Positions 36,419 to 45,460 of a stretch of DNA of 64,000 bases are shown here, piece by piece. The notes below the pieces were generated by a model. It saw only the letters and a list, made by a program, of their open reading frames with translations, ran no database searches and was not told the DNA's origin. Within the stretch, counting starts at the first letter, position 1. Each line of letters opens with the position of its first letter. This stretch comes from Aquimarina sp. BL5 (lineage in GTDB: Bacteria > Bacteroidota > Bacteroidia > Flavobacteriales > Flavobacteriaceae), in contig NZ_CP031963.1 in assembly GCF_003443675.1 (NCBI RefSeq), positions 5,244,501-5,308,500 on the forward strand, read 5' to 3'. Position numbers and translations under genes: made by a program.

Positions 36419-36566
36419 TCTTAGTTTTTACAGTTTTGGTTTTTTGATTATTGTTAAAAAATTAGTATTAAAACGGAATATTCAATATAGTTTAATGTGT
36501 TTATTTAATAAATTGATAAAATCGTTCTTAATTTGGCTACATAGTCATTAACCAAAATTTAATATT

Positions 36567-37466
36567 ATGAGAATGTTAGTCAAATCTGTTGGAATTTTAT
36601 TATTAATCTATTTTATATCTGCCTGTGAAACAGAAGATGTCATCCTTGAAGAATCTTCTAATGATATAGAGAATATAGATGAGTCATACGAAAAGGCTGG
36701 ACCTTGGAGCAGACAGTTTACAGATAATTTCAATGCTAATGGTAATTTGAGTAAATGGGAAAGAACGCATAATAGAGAAGATTATAACTCTAGTCGTTGT
36801 ACTTACAGAAACTGGAATGCAGAGATAGCTAGTCTTGATGGTCGCAGTTGTTTGCGTTTACAAGCTTATAAATCAGGTGATGATTCCTATGAATCAGGAC
36901 ATGTGAAATCCAATTTTGATTTTCATCCTGGAAGAAATGAAGAGTATAGATTAACAGCAAGAATTAAATTAATCGCTAGAGAAGGAAACAACTATAAAGG
37001 ATTTGCAGATACTTATGGCGCTTGGCCTGCATTTTGGACGGTGAATGAGAGAAGTAATACCTGGCCTACTCGCGGAGAAATTGATATTATGGAAGGATAT
37101 TCCTTTGGTAATTCTGCAAGATTTGCAAGTAATCTATTTTATGGTCAAAACTATTTACAAAATCAGCTGGGTACCAATGCCGAAAGAGGTTATAATGTAG
37201 GAGAAGGATGGCATACCTATCAACAAAGATGGATCAATAGAAATGGTTCTGTGACGGTTCAAATTTATGTAGATGGTAATCGTGTTGCTAACTACACTAA
37301 TAGTGTGGATAATGACCTGAAGCTAGAGAATTTTAAAGATCACAATATTATATTTAATTTGAATGTAGGTTCGGATACGGGAATTTTTAATAATTCTAGA
37401 ATAAATATTTTTTGGAATACTTATATGTACGTTGATTATGTTAGATTGGATAAAAGAAGTCTCTAA
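36567..37466 (+). CDS. GH16-family glycoside hydrolase lipoprotein
   Basis: This 299-residue protein has a lipoprotein signal ending ISAC (Cys20). The GH16 jelly-roll carries the ExDxxE catalytic signature as GEIDIMEG (Glu171, Asp173 and Glu176), after WPAFWTVNE. GH16 members cut beta-glucans, laminarin, agar, carrageenan or xyloglucan; the substrate is uncertain. It would sit on the outer-membrane surface or in the periplasm. It has its own terminator and a long leader with LacI-type palindromes, so it is probably sugar-regulated on its own. Confidence 0.9.
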   Translation: MRMLVKSVGILLLIYFISACETEDVILEESSNDIENIDESYEKAGPWSRQFTDNFNANGNLSKWERTHNREDYNSSRCTYRNWNAEIASLDGRSCLRLQAYKSGDDSYESGHVKSNFDFHPGRNEEYRLTARIKLIAREGNNYKGFADTYGAWPAFWTVNERSNTWPTRGEIDIMEGYSFGNSARFASNLFYGQNYLQNQLGTNAERGYNVGEGWHTYQQRWINRNGSVTVQIYVDGNRVANYTNSVDNDLKLENFKDHNIIFNLNVGSDTGIFNNSRINIFWNTYMYVDYVRLDKRSL

Positions 37467-37480
37467 AGAATAATACTACC

Positions 37481-37531
37481 AAAGCCTAAAAAACTGTCTT
37501 GTTTTATTTCGAGACAGTTTTTTTAGGCTTT
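37481..37531. terminator. Strong hairpin terminator after GH16
   Basis: The left arm (37481-37499) and right arm (37512-37531) pair across AAAGCCTAAAA..ACTGTCT and AGACAGT..TTAGGCTTT with one bulged base. The T-run lies within the stem; a bidirectional terminator is possible. Confidence 0.8.
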
Positions 37532-37679
37532 ATAAAAGAATTTAGTATAAATAGTATCCCAAGTACATTTACTAAGTAAACTCATAAGTTAACTCAGTCA
37601 AAAGATGGTTTAGCAAAATATCAGTTTTTGTTAGCGGTAACAATCACTAGTTTGGTATAAGTTTTGAAGACCAATTGAT

Positions 37680-38327
37680 ATGAGAAATAGCATACTTACC
37701 ACTTTGTTAATAATGTGCTTTGGATATGCCAAGGCGCAGGAGTTAAAATGTCTAGATGTCGAATATAAACTTCGAGGATATTTTTACGCAGGAACTAGTA
37801 AGAGTGATACAGAAGCTCCCGGAGGTTTTTATCAGGCATCTAACAAACCTATAAAAAATGATCAATTTGTTAAGGAAATAGGGAAGACTTCAGACTTTCA
37901 GCTTGTTGTCAATACCGATTCTATTGTTGAATTTGAAAAAGGAGTGAAAGGGTTTAAAGTATTTCTAATCAATAATACAGATTCCATTATTAAACTATCT
38001 GCTCAAGACAGTAGAATTTCTCTTATTCGACAAGTTTTTCATAATAATAAATGGAAAGATATAGAATACCTACCGAGTAGTTGGTGTGGTAATAGTTATC
38101 ATTCAGTATATATCAATCCAAATGAATATTGGAATTTTACCGCTCCCTGTTTAGAAGGAAAAATTAAGTCGAAATTTAGATTTAGGTTATATGTAGGAAT
38201 GACTACAAGTTTGGCTGATACAGGAAATATATACTCCAATGAGTTCGAAGGAAGTTTTAATAAAAAGCAACTTAAAAAAGAACAAGGGCATAAACCCGTT
38301 AGTATAATGGATCCCTATGATAACTAA
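37680..38327 (+). CDS. Secreted protein of unknown function
   Basis: This 215-residue protein has a signal peptide (cleavage after AKAQ, residue 20). The mature part is beta-rich and has four cysteines, including WCGNSYHS and APCLEG, that could pair. I do not recognise the family. It has no operon partner on its strand: a hairpin follows and the next gene is convergent. A weak TGGTAT-N5-TTGA element upstream resembles sigma-54 but lacks the -12 GC. Confidence 0.65.
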   Translation: MRNSILTTLLIMCFGYAKAQELKCLDVEYKLRGYFYAGTSKSDTEAPGGFYQASNKPIKNDQFVKEIGKTSDFQLVVNTDSIVEFEKGVKGFKVFLINNTDSIIKLSAQDSRISLIRQVFHNNKWKDIEYLPSSWCGNSYHSVYINPNEYWNFTAPCLEGKIKSKFRFRLYVGMTTSLADTGNIYSNEFEGSFNKKQLKKEQGHKPVSIMDPYDN

Positions 38328-38337
38328 ATTGATTTAA

Positions 38338-38376
38338 AAAGGGTTGACAATACTATTAAGTATTTGACAACCCTTT
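38338..38376. terminator. Hairpin between convergent genes
   Basis: AAAGGGTTG (38338-38346) and CAACCCTTT (38368-38376) form a strong stem, with inner bases partly paired. It lies 10 bases after the plus-strand stop and 13 bases from the minus-strand stop, so it likely serves both. Confidence 0.75.
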
Positions 38377-38388
38377 CGCGGTTGGTTA

Positions 38389-38754
38389 TTAAGGTCGCTG
38401 TATTGTTATGTTTGTACTATTACTTTCCGCACAATTGTTGATTTTTTGAGTAATGGATAATGCATCTCCAACTCCAGCATTGGACTGACCAAAAGGAGCA
38501 AAAAAGCTTCCGTCATTGTTTGCGGTTACAGTAGTGGATATATCTGCAGCGTCGGTAATGGTTACGGTAGCTCCTGGTTTTACAGATCCAGCACTCCCAC
38601 TAACAGCTAATCCTCCAGCAGCAATAGTAATTGTTGCTTGAATACTTTCTGCATCCGGTTTTGGGCATTTTTCTTTTCCACAAGTAATACCGAGAAACGA
38701 AATGGCAAGAATGATTAAAAAACTGGTGATTCTTTTAGAACTAATGGTGATCAT
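38389..38754 (-). CDS. Small lipoprotein with Ig-like beta domain
   Basis: This 121-residue protein has a lipoprotein signal (FLGITC lipobox). The mature part has the pattern of a bacterial Ig-like domain, with VSGSAGSVKPGATVTITDAA, ANNDGSFFAPF, and two more cysteines (Cys with KC, Cys in NNCAES). Such domains are found in adhesion and cell-surface proteins. Alone, its function cannot be said. Confidence 0.65.
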   Translation of the reverse strand: MITISSKRITSFLIILAISFLGITCGKEKCPKPDAESIQATITIAAGGLAVSGSAGSVKPGATVTITDAADISTTVTANNDGSFFAPFGQSNAGVGDALSITQKINNCAESNSTNITIQRP

Positions 38755-39332
38755 AATTAAGCATTTTTAGATTTAAAATGAGTACCGGATGAGTAGGTGT
38801 GTTTACAAGAAGAGATTTGGTACAATAGATTCATGTTTTTAATAGTTCGAAATTGAATATCACAAAAAAGCCTAAAAAAATTAGTACCACTTAGTTTCGA
38901 ATACTTCCACTGTTGTCAGAAATGTATACAATTACATTCATCTAGTTTTTTCTTACCCTCGGTTCTGACTGGCCCATACTCAAAGAGAGAGTTTTTGGCG
39001 TTGTAATTTCTTAGGCTTTTTGTTTATTACATATATTGAATTTGGCTAATTCAAATAATTATAAGAACTTCAATATTGTTTTTCCAAAAGTAAGTCATAC
39101 CATTATATGTAAAAAGAGTGAAACCACTGATCTTAATAGGGGTTTGTTACCCTTTTCTATTAGGGGTAATATTTTGGTTATATGGGTTTGTGGAGATTAT
39201 TAATAACTAAAAAAAGTAATAGATAAGTGGTGTTTTAGAAGGATCGAACTTATATAAGTTAGAGACTTCTTTGTCTTTTAAAACAGGTATTTCAATAACA
39301 AAATAATTTAGAAATCATAATATAATAAGAGC
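38755..39332. other. 578-base gap with a distant inverted repeat
   Basis: No ORF is convincing. AAAAAGCCTAA (38865-38875) pairs with TTAGGCTTTTT (39011-39021), enclosing 157 bases, and the right arm ends in a T-run, as a terminator's would. A noncoding RNA in between is possible but not supported by anything else I can see. Confidence 0.3.
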
Positions 39333-39842
39333 ATGGATCATAAACTAGTAATTGAAGGTTTACAAAGAAATAAATTAGTTTTTAAACGGCTTTTACAAGG
39401 CATTCCCAGAAAAGAATATGTATGGAAAGATAAACCGAATAGATGGTGCTTACTGGAGATCGTGAGTCATCTGTATGATGAAGAATTAGAAGATTTTAGA
39501 AAAAGAACGAAACATATACTTGATGTTCCTGATCAGCAATTTACACCAATCGACCCCGAAGGCTGGGTACAGGAACGAAAATACATAGAGCAAGACTATG
39601 ATGTAATGTTATATCGTTTTTTAGAAGAACGACAAACATCAATAAATTGGTTAACATCTCTAACGAATCCAAAATGGGAAAATATAACCATACATTCGGA
39701 TCTAGGTCCAATGACCGCTTCTCAATTTCTAGCCAATTGGTTGGCACATGACTATCTACATTTTAACCAAATTACAAGATTAAAATTAGATTACTTAAAA
39801 TATATGTCTAAAGAAAATTTCTCTTATGCAGAAGGTTATTAA
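39333..39842 (+). CDS. DinB-family protein
   Basis: This 169-residue protein is a four-helix DinB/YfiT-type bundle. The metal ligands are likely His in LLEIVSHLYDEE (about residue 46) and the late HDYLHFNQITR (about 135), the usual positions. These bind a divalent metal and act in thiol-dependent or unknown reactions. It is cytoplasmic; the next gene is convergent with 10 bases between stops. Confidence 0.8.
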   Translation: MDHKLVIEGLQRNKLVFKRLLQGIPRKEYVWKDKPNRWCLLEIVSHLYDEELEDFRKRTKHILDVPDQQFTPIDPEGWVQERKYIEQDYDVMLYRFLEERQTSINWLTSLTNPKWENITIHSDLGPMTASQFLANWLAHDYLHFNQITRLKLDYLKYMSKENFSYAEGY

Positions 39843-39852
39843 CTTATTAAGA

Positions 39853-40623
39853 TCAAAAAGATTTAGAAAAGTACAACCCTACGCTATCACCTGTAAACTG
39901 AGGTGCAAAAGCAATATCTTCTGAATTTTTAAAAGGATTCCAGGAAATAAGGTGTTCATAATGATATACTAATCGAGTCGTTAAGATTCCGATACCTGCA
40001 CCAACCAGCACATCAGACAGGTAGTGTTTATTATTCATCATTCTTAAACTACCAGTAGTAACAGCAAAAACATATCCGCTATATGCTAAAAGTGGGCTAG
40101 TATTTATAAATTCTTCGTATAACACAGCTGCAGAAACAAAAGCCATAGAAGTATGTCCAGAAGGAAAAGAGTTTAGTTTTGATGGATCGCCTGGTCTTGG
40201 TTTACCCACTTCTCGTTTTAGAATAGTTGTTGCAGCGCTTGTTACTAAAGATGATATTAAAAGATTCTTAGTTTGATCAAACCAATGATTTTTGGATTCA
40301 ACCCCAAAAATATCTGCGGCATACATCTGAACAATTGGAGCATATCTAGTATAATCATCAAGACCAAAATAAAAATCATTTCCTATAGAACCTCTAATAT
40401 CTTTTTGTAAGGATTTCTCAAAATCACTGGTCGATAGAAGAATACCCGAAGCAATTAGGGAAAACGGTATTATTCTTTTAGTAAATAAACTTTTTTTAGA
40501 TTTCTTACGTTCGGTTTGTTTTGAATTTTTGAATTGAACTTTGGTAAGCGGGGATTCTGTAAACTGGGCATTCGTAATATTGATACATATACATACCAAT
40601 AGCAAGCTAATACTAATTCTCAT
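39853..40623 (-). CDS. PAP2-family phosphatase
   Basis: This 256-residue protein has a signal peptide (cleavage near TNAQ). The three PAP2 motifs are present: KREVGKPRP, FPSGHTSMA with its catalytic His, and RMMNNKHYLSDV with the second catalytic His. It dephosphorylates lipid phosphates such as undecaprenyl or phosphatidate, or small phosphoesters. The N-terminus begins with an export signal and the active site faces the periplasm. Confidence 0.88.
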   Translation of the reverse strand: MRISISLLLVCICINITNAQFTESPLTKVQFKNSKQTERKKSKKSLFTKRIIPFSLIASGILLSTSDFEKSLQKDIRGSIGNDFYFGLDDYTRYAPIVQMYAADIFGVESKNHWFDQTKNLLISSLVTSAATTILKREVGKPRPGDPSKLNSFPSGHTSMAFVSAAVLYEEFINTSPLLAYSGYVFAVTTGSLRMMNNKHYLSDVLVGAGIGILTTRLVYHYEHLISWNPFKNSEDIAFAPQFTGDSVGLYFSKSF

Positions 40624-40901
40624 AGGTTATTCTTTTTTAGGGCTACAGGTAATTTGGGATCTACCTGAACGAAATATACTGTTTAAATATTAAATTAATG
40701 TTAAAAAAGTAAATATTTTATCAACGTTTTTTCAAGAGTGGGTTAATTGAAATTATTCTTAATAGGTTTAAATTCAGTGTTTAAGGCTGTTTTAAGTGGA
40801 TTTTGAAAAGGAAGTCAGAGCTAAGTGTTTTTAGGTCGATTCACCTGAAAATAAAAAATATATTACTCTTATTGTTTTATAGGATTCCTTTAAAAAAGGC
40901 T
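40624..40901. other. Intergenic region before guaB
   Basis: This AT-rich gap between divergent genes holds no ORF. It must contain the promoter of the minus-strand PAP2 gene, which I cannot place with confidence, and leads into the guaB -7 box. Confidence 0.4.
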
Positions 40902-40909
40902 TATATTTG
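40902..40909 (+). promoter_or_regulatory. guaB promoter -7 box
   Basis: TATATTTG is a perfect TAnnTTTG -7 element of Bacteroidota sigma-A, 23 bases before the guaB ATG. No TTG lies at the standard -33 spacing, only TAG, so the -33 element is weak. Confidence 0.65.
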
Positions 40910-40932
40910 CACGCAATTAAATCTTAATTGCG

Positions 40933-42405
40933 ATGACAGCACACGATTCCAAAATCCTTGGAGAAGGTCTTACCTATGACGACGTACTTTTAGTCCCAGC
41001 ATTTTCTGAAGTGTTACCACGAGAAGTAAGTATTCAAACAAAATTCACTAGAAATATTACTATTAATGTTCCTATAGTTTCTGCAGCTATGGATACAGTT
41101 ACAGAAAGTCGTATGGCTATTGCTATGGCGCAAGAAGGAGGTATAGGTGTGTTACATAAAAACATGACTATCCAGGAACAAGCTATGAAAGTGCGTAAGG
41201 TTAAAAGAGCGGAAAGCGGAATGATCATAGATCCAGTTACCTTGCCATTAGATGCAAAAGTTGCAGATGCAAAAAATAATATGCGAGAGCATAGCATCGG
41301 TGGAATACCAATTGTGGATAAAGATCATAAGCTACTGGGTATCGTTACCAATAGGGATTTACGTTTTGAAAAGAATAATGAAAGACCTATATCAGAAGTA
41401 ATGACTAGTGAAAATCTGGTTACTGTTGGAGAAGGAACTTCATTGCAGGAAGCAGAAGTTATACTGCAAAATAATAAGATCGAAAAGTTGCCAGTAGTAA
41501 ACGACGAAAATACACTAATAGGTTTAATTACATTTAGAGATATTACAAAACTTACATTGAAACCAAGTGCTAATAAAGATAGTTTAGGACGTCTTCGCGT
41601 CGCTGCAGCAATTGGTGTAACAGGAGATGCTGTAGATCGTGCAGAAGCTTTAGTAAAGGCAGGAGTAGATGCTGTAATTATTGATACAGCACATGGGCAT
41701 ACTAAAGGAGTTGTTACTGTTCTTAAAGAAGTGAAAAAGAAGTTTCCAAACTTGGATGTAGTAGTTGGTAATATTGCAACAGCAGAAGCGGCTAAGTATT
41801 TAGTAGAAGCTGGAGCTGATGCAGTAAAAGTAGGGATTGGACCAGGATCTATATGTACGACTAGAGTGGTTGCAGGAGTGGGGTTTCCTCAGTTTTCAGC
41901 TGTTTTAGAAGTTGCCTCAGCAATTAAAGGATCTGGTGTTCCAGTTATTGCAGATGGAGGAATCAGATATACCGGTGATATTCCAAAGGCAATTGCCGCA
42001 GGAGCAGATACCGTAATGTTAGGGTCTTTATTAGCAGGAACAAAGGAATCTCCAGGAGAAACCATCATCTATGAAGGTAGAAAATTTAAGTCCTATAGAG
42101 GAATGGGATCAGTAGAAGCAATGAAGCAAGGATCAAAAGATCGCTATTTTCAGGATGTAGAAGATGATATTAAAAAATTAGTTCCAGAAGGTATTGTAGG
42201 GCGTGTAGCGTATAAAGGAGAGCTTTATGAAAGTATTCATCAATTTGTTGGAGGATTACGCGCAGGAATGGGATATTGCGGATCTAAAGATATAGCAACA
42301 CTTAAAGAAACCGGTCGATTTGTGAAAATTACAGCAAGTGGGATTAACGAGAGTCATCCTCATGATGTTACGATAACGAAAGAAGCACCGAATTATAGTA
42401 GGTAA
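40933..42405 (+). CDS. guaB: Inosine-5'-monophosphate dehydrogenase
   Basis: This 490-residue enzyme converts IMP to XMP with NAD, the committed step to GMP. The TIM barrel is interrupted by two CBS domains (about residues 95-205). The catalytic loop GSICTTR has Cys308, and the flap contains KYRGMGSV-like sequence (KSYRGMGS). Length and layout match bacterial GuaB. A classic terminator follows, though the next ORF starts within its trailing bases. Confidence 0.97.
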   Translation: MTAHDSKILGEGLTYDDVLLVPAFSEVLPREVSIQTKFTRNITINVPIVSAAMDTVTESRMAIAMAQEGGIGVLHKNMTIQEQAMKVRKVKRAESGMIIDPVTLPLDAKVADAKNNMREHSIGGIPIVDKDHKLLGIVTNRDLRFEKNNERPISEVMTSENLVTVGEGTSLQEAEVILQNNKIEKLPVVNDENTLIGLITFRDITKLTLKPSANKDSLGRLRVAAAIGVTGDAVDRAEALVKAGVDAVIIDTAHGHTKGVVTVLKEVKKKFPNLDVVVGNIATAEAAKYLVEAGADAVKVGIGPGSICTTRVVAGVGFPQFSAVLEVASAIKGSGVPVIADGGIRYTGDIPKAIAAGADTVMLGSLLAGTKESPGETIIYEGRKFKSYRGMGSVEAMKQGSKDRYFQDVEDDIKKLVPEGIVGRVAYKGELYESIHQFVGGLRAGMGYCGSKDIATLKETGRFVKITASGINESHPHDVTITKEAPNYSR

Positions 42406-42430
42406 TTTATACGAAAAAAAGGATATAAGA

Positions 42431-42462
42431 AACGCTTCAAAATAATTGAAGCGTTTTTTTTT
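42431..42462 (+). terminator. guaB terminator
   Basis: AACGCTTCAA (42431-42440) pairs with TTGAAGCGTT (42446-42455), followed by a T-run to 42462. A near-identical hairpin sequence (AGCGCTTCAAA/TTTGAAACGCT) ends the operon at 44392-44417. Confidence 0.9.
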
Positions 42463-42464
42463 GT

Positions 42465-43586
42465 ATGTTTATTAACCAAACAATAAATCATTTGAAAATT
42501 ATAAGCTTTTTAAAATCATCTATTTCGTTGTCACTTTTGATAGTGGTGGTTTATGGTTGTAATACTGCCGAAGAATCGCTTTTAAATAAAGAAACAGCTC
42601 AAGGGGAATGGTTAATACAAGCCGCTCATTTAGATAATGGTTTTTACAGACCGATTACTCGTCAATTAACTTTTAAAGGAGATTCTGTGCATCTGAAAAA
42701 TTTATCTTCAGAAAATAAAAATTCTTATAAATTAGAGTTTAGACAAGATTCTTTGGTATTTGATACACTTGTTTTTCCTATCCGAAGATATAGGGTAAAT
42801 GGTGATAAACTTTATTTTGGAAAATGGTTAGCACATCGAGTTATACCTTCTGATCCGGTCGATATCTTTAGGTTTAAGGAGTTATTGTTATCCAGCTATT
42901 GGGAAAATGAAAAAGGGGTATTCCACTTCGAAAAAGATTATAAAGTTAAATACATGCCTAAAGATACTAATACTTATCTAAGACATTGTTTCGAATTAGT
43001 TTCTTATGAAGATAAAGTGTTTTTGCTTAAAAAAGGTAATCAATTAGCCTGCGATAGAGATTTTCAATTCATAGAACAGGTATTATCAGTTTCCGAAAAT
43101 CAAATTGAAGTATTTGGTTTTGTTGATGGAGATTATAAGAAAATTACATATAATACGACTGCTAAGCCTCAGAAAAATATAGATCCAGTTTCTTTTCAGT
43201 TGTGCAACCCGTACATTAATAAAAATTATCCGGTAGACCGTTATTATGGAAAAGGAACCGAGTATAATGGAGGACTATATCACATTAGAAAAATATTTGC
43301 TAAAACCTATAAAGCTCCAGAAGATTCAGAAGAATCCGGAATATTTCAAGTTCGTTTTGTAGTTAATTGTGAAGGAAAAGCAGGGATGTTTGAAAAGCAG
43401 GCATTTGATTATGACTATAATCCAAAAGAGTTTTCGGACACTATTAGTAATCAGATTTTTGAAATAACAAAAAGTTTACAAGATTGGGTTCCAGGAAGAA
43501 ATCAAAGAAACAATGAAGTTATAGACACCTATATTTACATAAGTTTTAGAATAAAAGATGGAAAAATCATTCGCATATATCCGTAA
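42465..43586 (+). CDS. Lipoprotein of unknown function, C-terminal TonB-C-like
   Basis: This 373-residue protein starts at an ATG three bases after the guaB terminator T-run; a TTG at 42492 is an alternative. A hydrophobic segment ends VVYGC, a likely lipobox (Cys32). The C-terminal 90 residues, with FQVRFVVNCEGKAGMFE, DTISNQIFEITKSLQDWVPGR and YIYISFRIKDGKI, resemble a TonB C-terminal-like domain. It overlaps the next gene by 29 bases in a different frame, suggesting translational coupling. Function is unknown. Confidence 0.7.
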   Translation: MFINQTINHLKIISFLKSSISLSLLIVVVYGCNTAEESLLNKETAQGEWLIQAAHLDNGFYRPITRQLTFKGDSVHLKNLSSENKNSYKLEFRQDSLVFDTLVFPIRRYRVNGDKLYFGKWLAHRVIPSDPVDIFRFKELLLSSYWENEKGVFHFEKDYKVKYMPKDTNTYLRHCFELVSYEDKVFLLKKGNQLACDRDFQFIEQVLSVSENQIEVFGFVDGDYKKITYNTTAKPQKNIDPVSFQLCNPYINKNYPVDRYYGKGTEYNGGLYHIRKIFAKTYKAPEDSEESGIFQVRFVVNCEGKAGMFEKQAFDYDYNPKEFSDTISNQIFEITKSLQDWVPGRNQRNNEVIDTYIYISFRIKDGKIIRIYP

Positions 43587-44406
43587 TGTTCTCCTGTTTT
43601 TGATTCTTTGTTCCTGTCAAGAGACTCAGAATATTGAGTTAGAAAATCTAACAAAAGAAGAAAAGGCTTTAAAAACAAAAGAATTAGAGTATGAACGGAA
43701 CTACTATTACCAGGCCAATACAATTCGTCAGGCGTATTTAGATACCTTACTTATGCTTAATCCAGATAATGAATCCTATCATAGAGAAAAGTCTATTGCA
43801 CATAGTAAAATAGGAGACTATCATATTTCTTTCCCTTTGTTGCAGAGATCATTAGAATTAGACCCAGAAGAGGCTTTGTATTATACTTCTTGGTTAATGA
43901 CAGATTTATATAAGGACTATGATAGAGCCATAGAATATCTCAATCAATATGATGATTACACACCAGGAAGAGTTGATTATGCTTGGGGTAATAATGTGAA
44001 TTTCTTAAAAGGAGAGGTCTTGCAAGCATTAGGAAGACACGAAGAAGCCATTATAGAGTTTACAAAAGCTATAGATGAAGAAGGGAACGAGTATATTGAT
44101 CCTTCCGCTTTTCCGTATAGAGGAATAAGCTACGTAGCTTTAAAAAAATATAAAGAAGCACTTGCCGATTTTGATTTAGGAATTAAGGTGTATGATAAAT
44201 CTTCATTGTCCTATTATTATAAAGGAATCACATTATTAGAAATAGGTGATAAGGCTCAGGCTTTAGTATATATAGAAAAAGCTAAAGAGTTAGTATCTAA
44301 AGGGTATAAGAAATCGGATCCTTATAAAGAAGTGTATAATGAGATCTATTTGATGCAAATAGAAGATAAGCTCAAAGAACTACATGAAAAAAGCGCTTCA
44401 AAATAG
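43558..44406 (+). CDS. TPR-repeat lipoprotein
   Basis: This 282-residue protein has a lipoprotein signal ending LILCSC. From about residue 70 it holds about five TPR units, for example HSKIGDYHISFPLLQRSLEL, ALGRHEEAIIEFTKAIDEE and ALKKYKEALADFDLGIKV. TPR proteins scaffold other proteins; the partner is unknown. Its start overlaps the upstream lipoprotein gene. Its stop is inside the terminator hairpin. Confidence 0.8.
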   Translation: MEKSFAYIRNVLLFLILCSCQETQNIELENLTKEEKALKTKELEYERNYYYQANTIRQAYLDTLLMLNPDNESYHREKSIAHSKIGDYHISFPLLQRSLELDPEEALYYTSWLMTDLYKDYDRAIEYLNQYDDYTPGRVDYAWGNNVNFLKGEVLQALGRHEEAIIEFTKAIDEEGNEYIDPSAFPYRGISYVALKKYKEALADFDLGIKVYDKSSLSYYYKGITLLEIGDKAQALVYIEKAKELVSKGYKKSDPYKEVYNEIYLMQIEDKLKELHEKSASK

Positions 44407-44422
44407 TTTGAAACGCTTTTTT
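44391..44422 (+). terminator. Terminator overlapping the TPR gene stop
   Basis: AGCGCTTCAAA (44392-44402) pairs with TTTGAAACGCT (44407-44417) with one mismatch, then T's. The left arm encodes the last residues (SASK) and the TAG is in the loop. Confidence 0.8.
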
Positions 44423-44443
44423 ATATGCTTAAGTCTCTATTAT

Positions 44444-44950
44444 TTATTGTACAGGAATACCTAGCTTAGTCATTACAGTTTTTGTAAGATCAAATTTTGG
44501 ATCAATATAAGCTAATCCACTCGTTGTAATTGTTAATACCTGAGTATAACCTTCAGCTTTAGCTATTTCTTCTAATGCTGTACCTATTTTAGTATACAAA
44601 GGTTGTAAGAGTCTGTTTTGTTCTATCTGAACTAGTTGAGATCCATTCTGGCGAAATTTGGTGATATCATTCTCTAAAGCGATAATCTCTTCCTGCTTAG
44701 TTTTTTTCATAGGCTCTGTCATTGTCGCTACACTTTCTTGATACGCTTTTACTTTTGCTTGATAATCATCAACTTTTACTTTTAGATCACCTTCTAACTT
44801 AGTATTGTAAGCTTTTAAATCTTCTTGTACTTTAGTAAGTTCTGGCAATTTAGAAAGAATAAATTCGCTGTCGATTGTTCCTACCTTAGATTGCGCAATC
44901 GTTTGTGCACTAATGATCAATAATAAAATCGGAAATAGTATGTTCTTCAT
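44444..44950 (-). CDS. OmpH/Skp-family periplasmic chaperone
   Basis: This 168-residue protein has a signal peptide (cleavage near TIAQ), then a short beta core with KVGTIDSEFILSKLPEL and a long coiled coil (about 45-110) returning to VLTITTSGLAYIDP. This is the Skp jellyfish layout that holds unfolded outer-membrane proteins in the periplasm. Single copies, without a bamA neighbour here, occur in Flavobacteriaceae. A TATATTTG -7 box lies 35 bases upstream. Confidence 0.88.
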   Translation of the reverse strand: MKNILFPILLLIISAQTIAQSKVGTIDSEFILSKLPELTKVQEDLKAYNTKLEGDLKVKVDDYQAKVKAYQESVATMTEPMKKTKQEEIIALENDITKFRQNGSQLVQIEQNRLLQPLYTKIGTALEEIAKAEGYTQVLTITTSGLAYIDPKFDLTKTVMTKLGIPVQ

Positions 44951-44984
44951 TGTGATTTTTTTTATTTTCTATTTAAAATTTTTG

Positions 44985-44992
44985 CAAATATA
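44985..44992 (-). promoter_or_regulatory. Possible -7 box of the OmpH gene
   Basis: On the minus strand the sequence reads TATATTTG, a perfect TAnnTTTG element 35 bases before the ATG. The nearest TTG upstream is 24 bases away, longer than the usual 17-23. Confidence 0.45.
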
Positions 44993-45039
44993 TAAGGTCT
45001 AAGACAATATACGTGCCAAGAAAAATATTTTTTAAAAAT

Positions 45040-45279
45040 CTATTCTTCATATAGCTGACCGCGATGAGGTTTTAAAGCATCTCTTATCATTTTCATTTCA
45101 GAATCTGCGACCACCATAAAAGCAATACTATGCATCTCGTTGATGTCTTGATATCCAGTGATATTCATAGATAATTTTTCTGAAATGATATATTCTTTAA
45201 GATGAATTTCGTGATGCTCTGCTGTTTTACTTGCTGCGGGACCTCTGAAATCCCAAATGAGTTTTAGTTTTCTTTCCAA
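45040..45279 (-). CDS. Small conserved-looking protein of unknown function
   Basis: This 79-residue protein starts MERKLKLIWDFRGP and contains HHEIHLKEYI and HSIAFMVV. It has no signal peptide or membrane segment and looks like a small cytoplasmic alpha/beta protein. I do not recognise a named family. It is encoded 89 bases upstream of the OmpH gene on the same strand. Confidence 0.6.
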   Translation of the reverse strand: MERKLKLIWDFRGPAASKTAEHHEIHLKEYIISEKLSMNITGYQDINEMHSIAFMVVADSEMKMIRDALKPHRGQLYEE

Positions 45280-45401
45280 CGTGTATTATCAATTGCTTAG
45301 ATATTAATAAAATGATATAAAAACACAAGATAAGGAGATTAGCAAAATTTTAAAAGGTATTTAATACTATATTACCATTATCATTCGTTACAAGAAAGAG
45401 C

Positions 45402-45431
45402 TTGCAAAACGCATTAATATTGTTATTTTTG
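45402..45431 (+). promoter_or_regulatory. Bacteroidota sigma-A promoter of the PpiC operon
   Basis: TTG (45402-45404), a 19-base spacer, then TATTTTTG (45424-45431) fits TTG-N19-TAnnTTTG exactly. The TTG at 45437 is too close to the -7 box to be a translation start, supporting ATG 45461. Confidence 0.75.
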
Positions 45432-45460
45432 TCCGATTGGGGACTTTATTAAAGAGAACT

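Noticed and set aside
45003..45020. Sigma-54 promoter for the OmpH gene
   Set aside because: TTGGCACGTATATTGTC on the minus strand has GT instead of the required -12 GC, and a -7 box nearby explains the promoter.
45437..45460. TTG start for the PpiC gene
   Set aside because: It lies six bases after a perfect -7 box and would add residues before the signal peptide.
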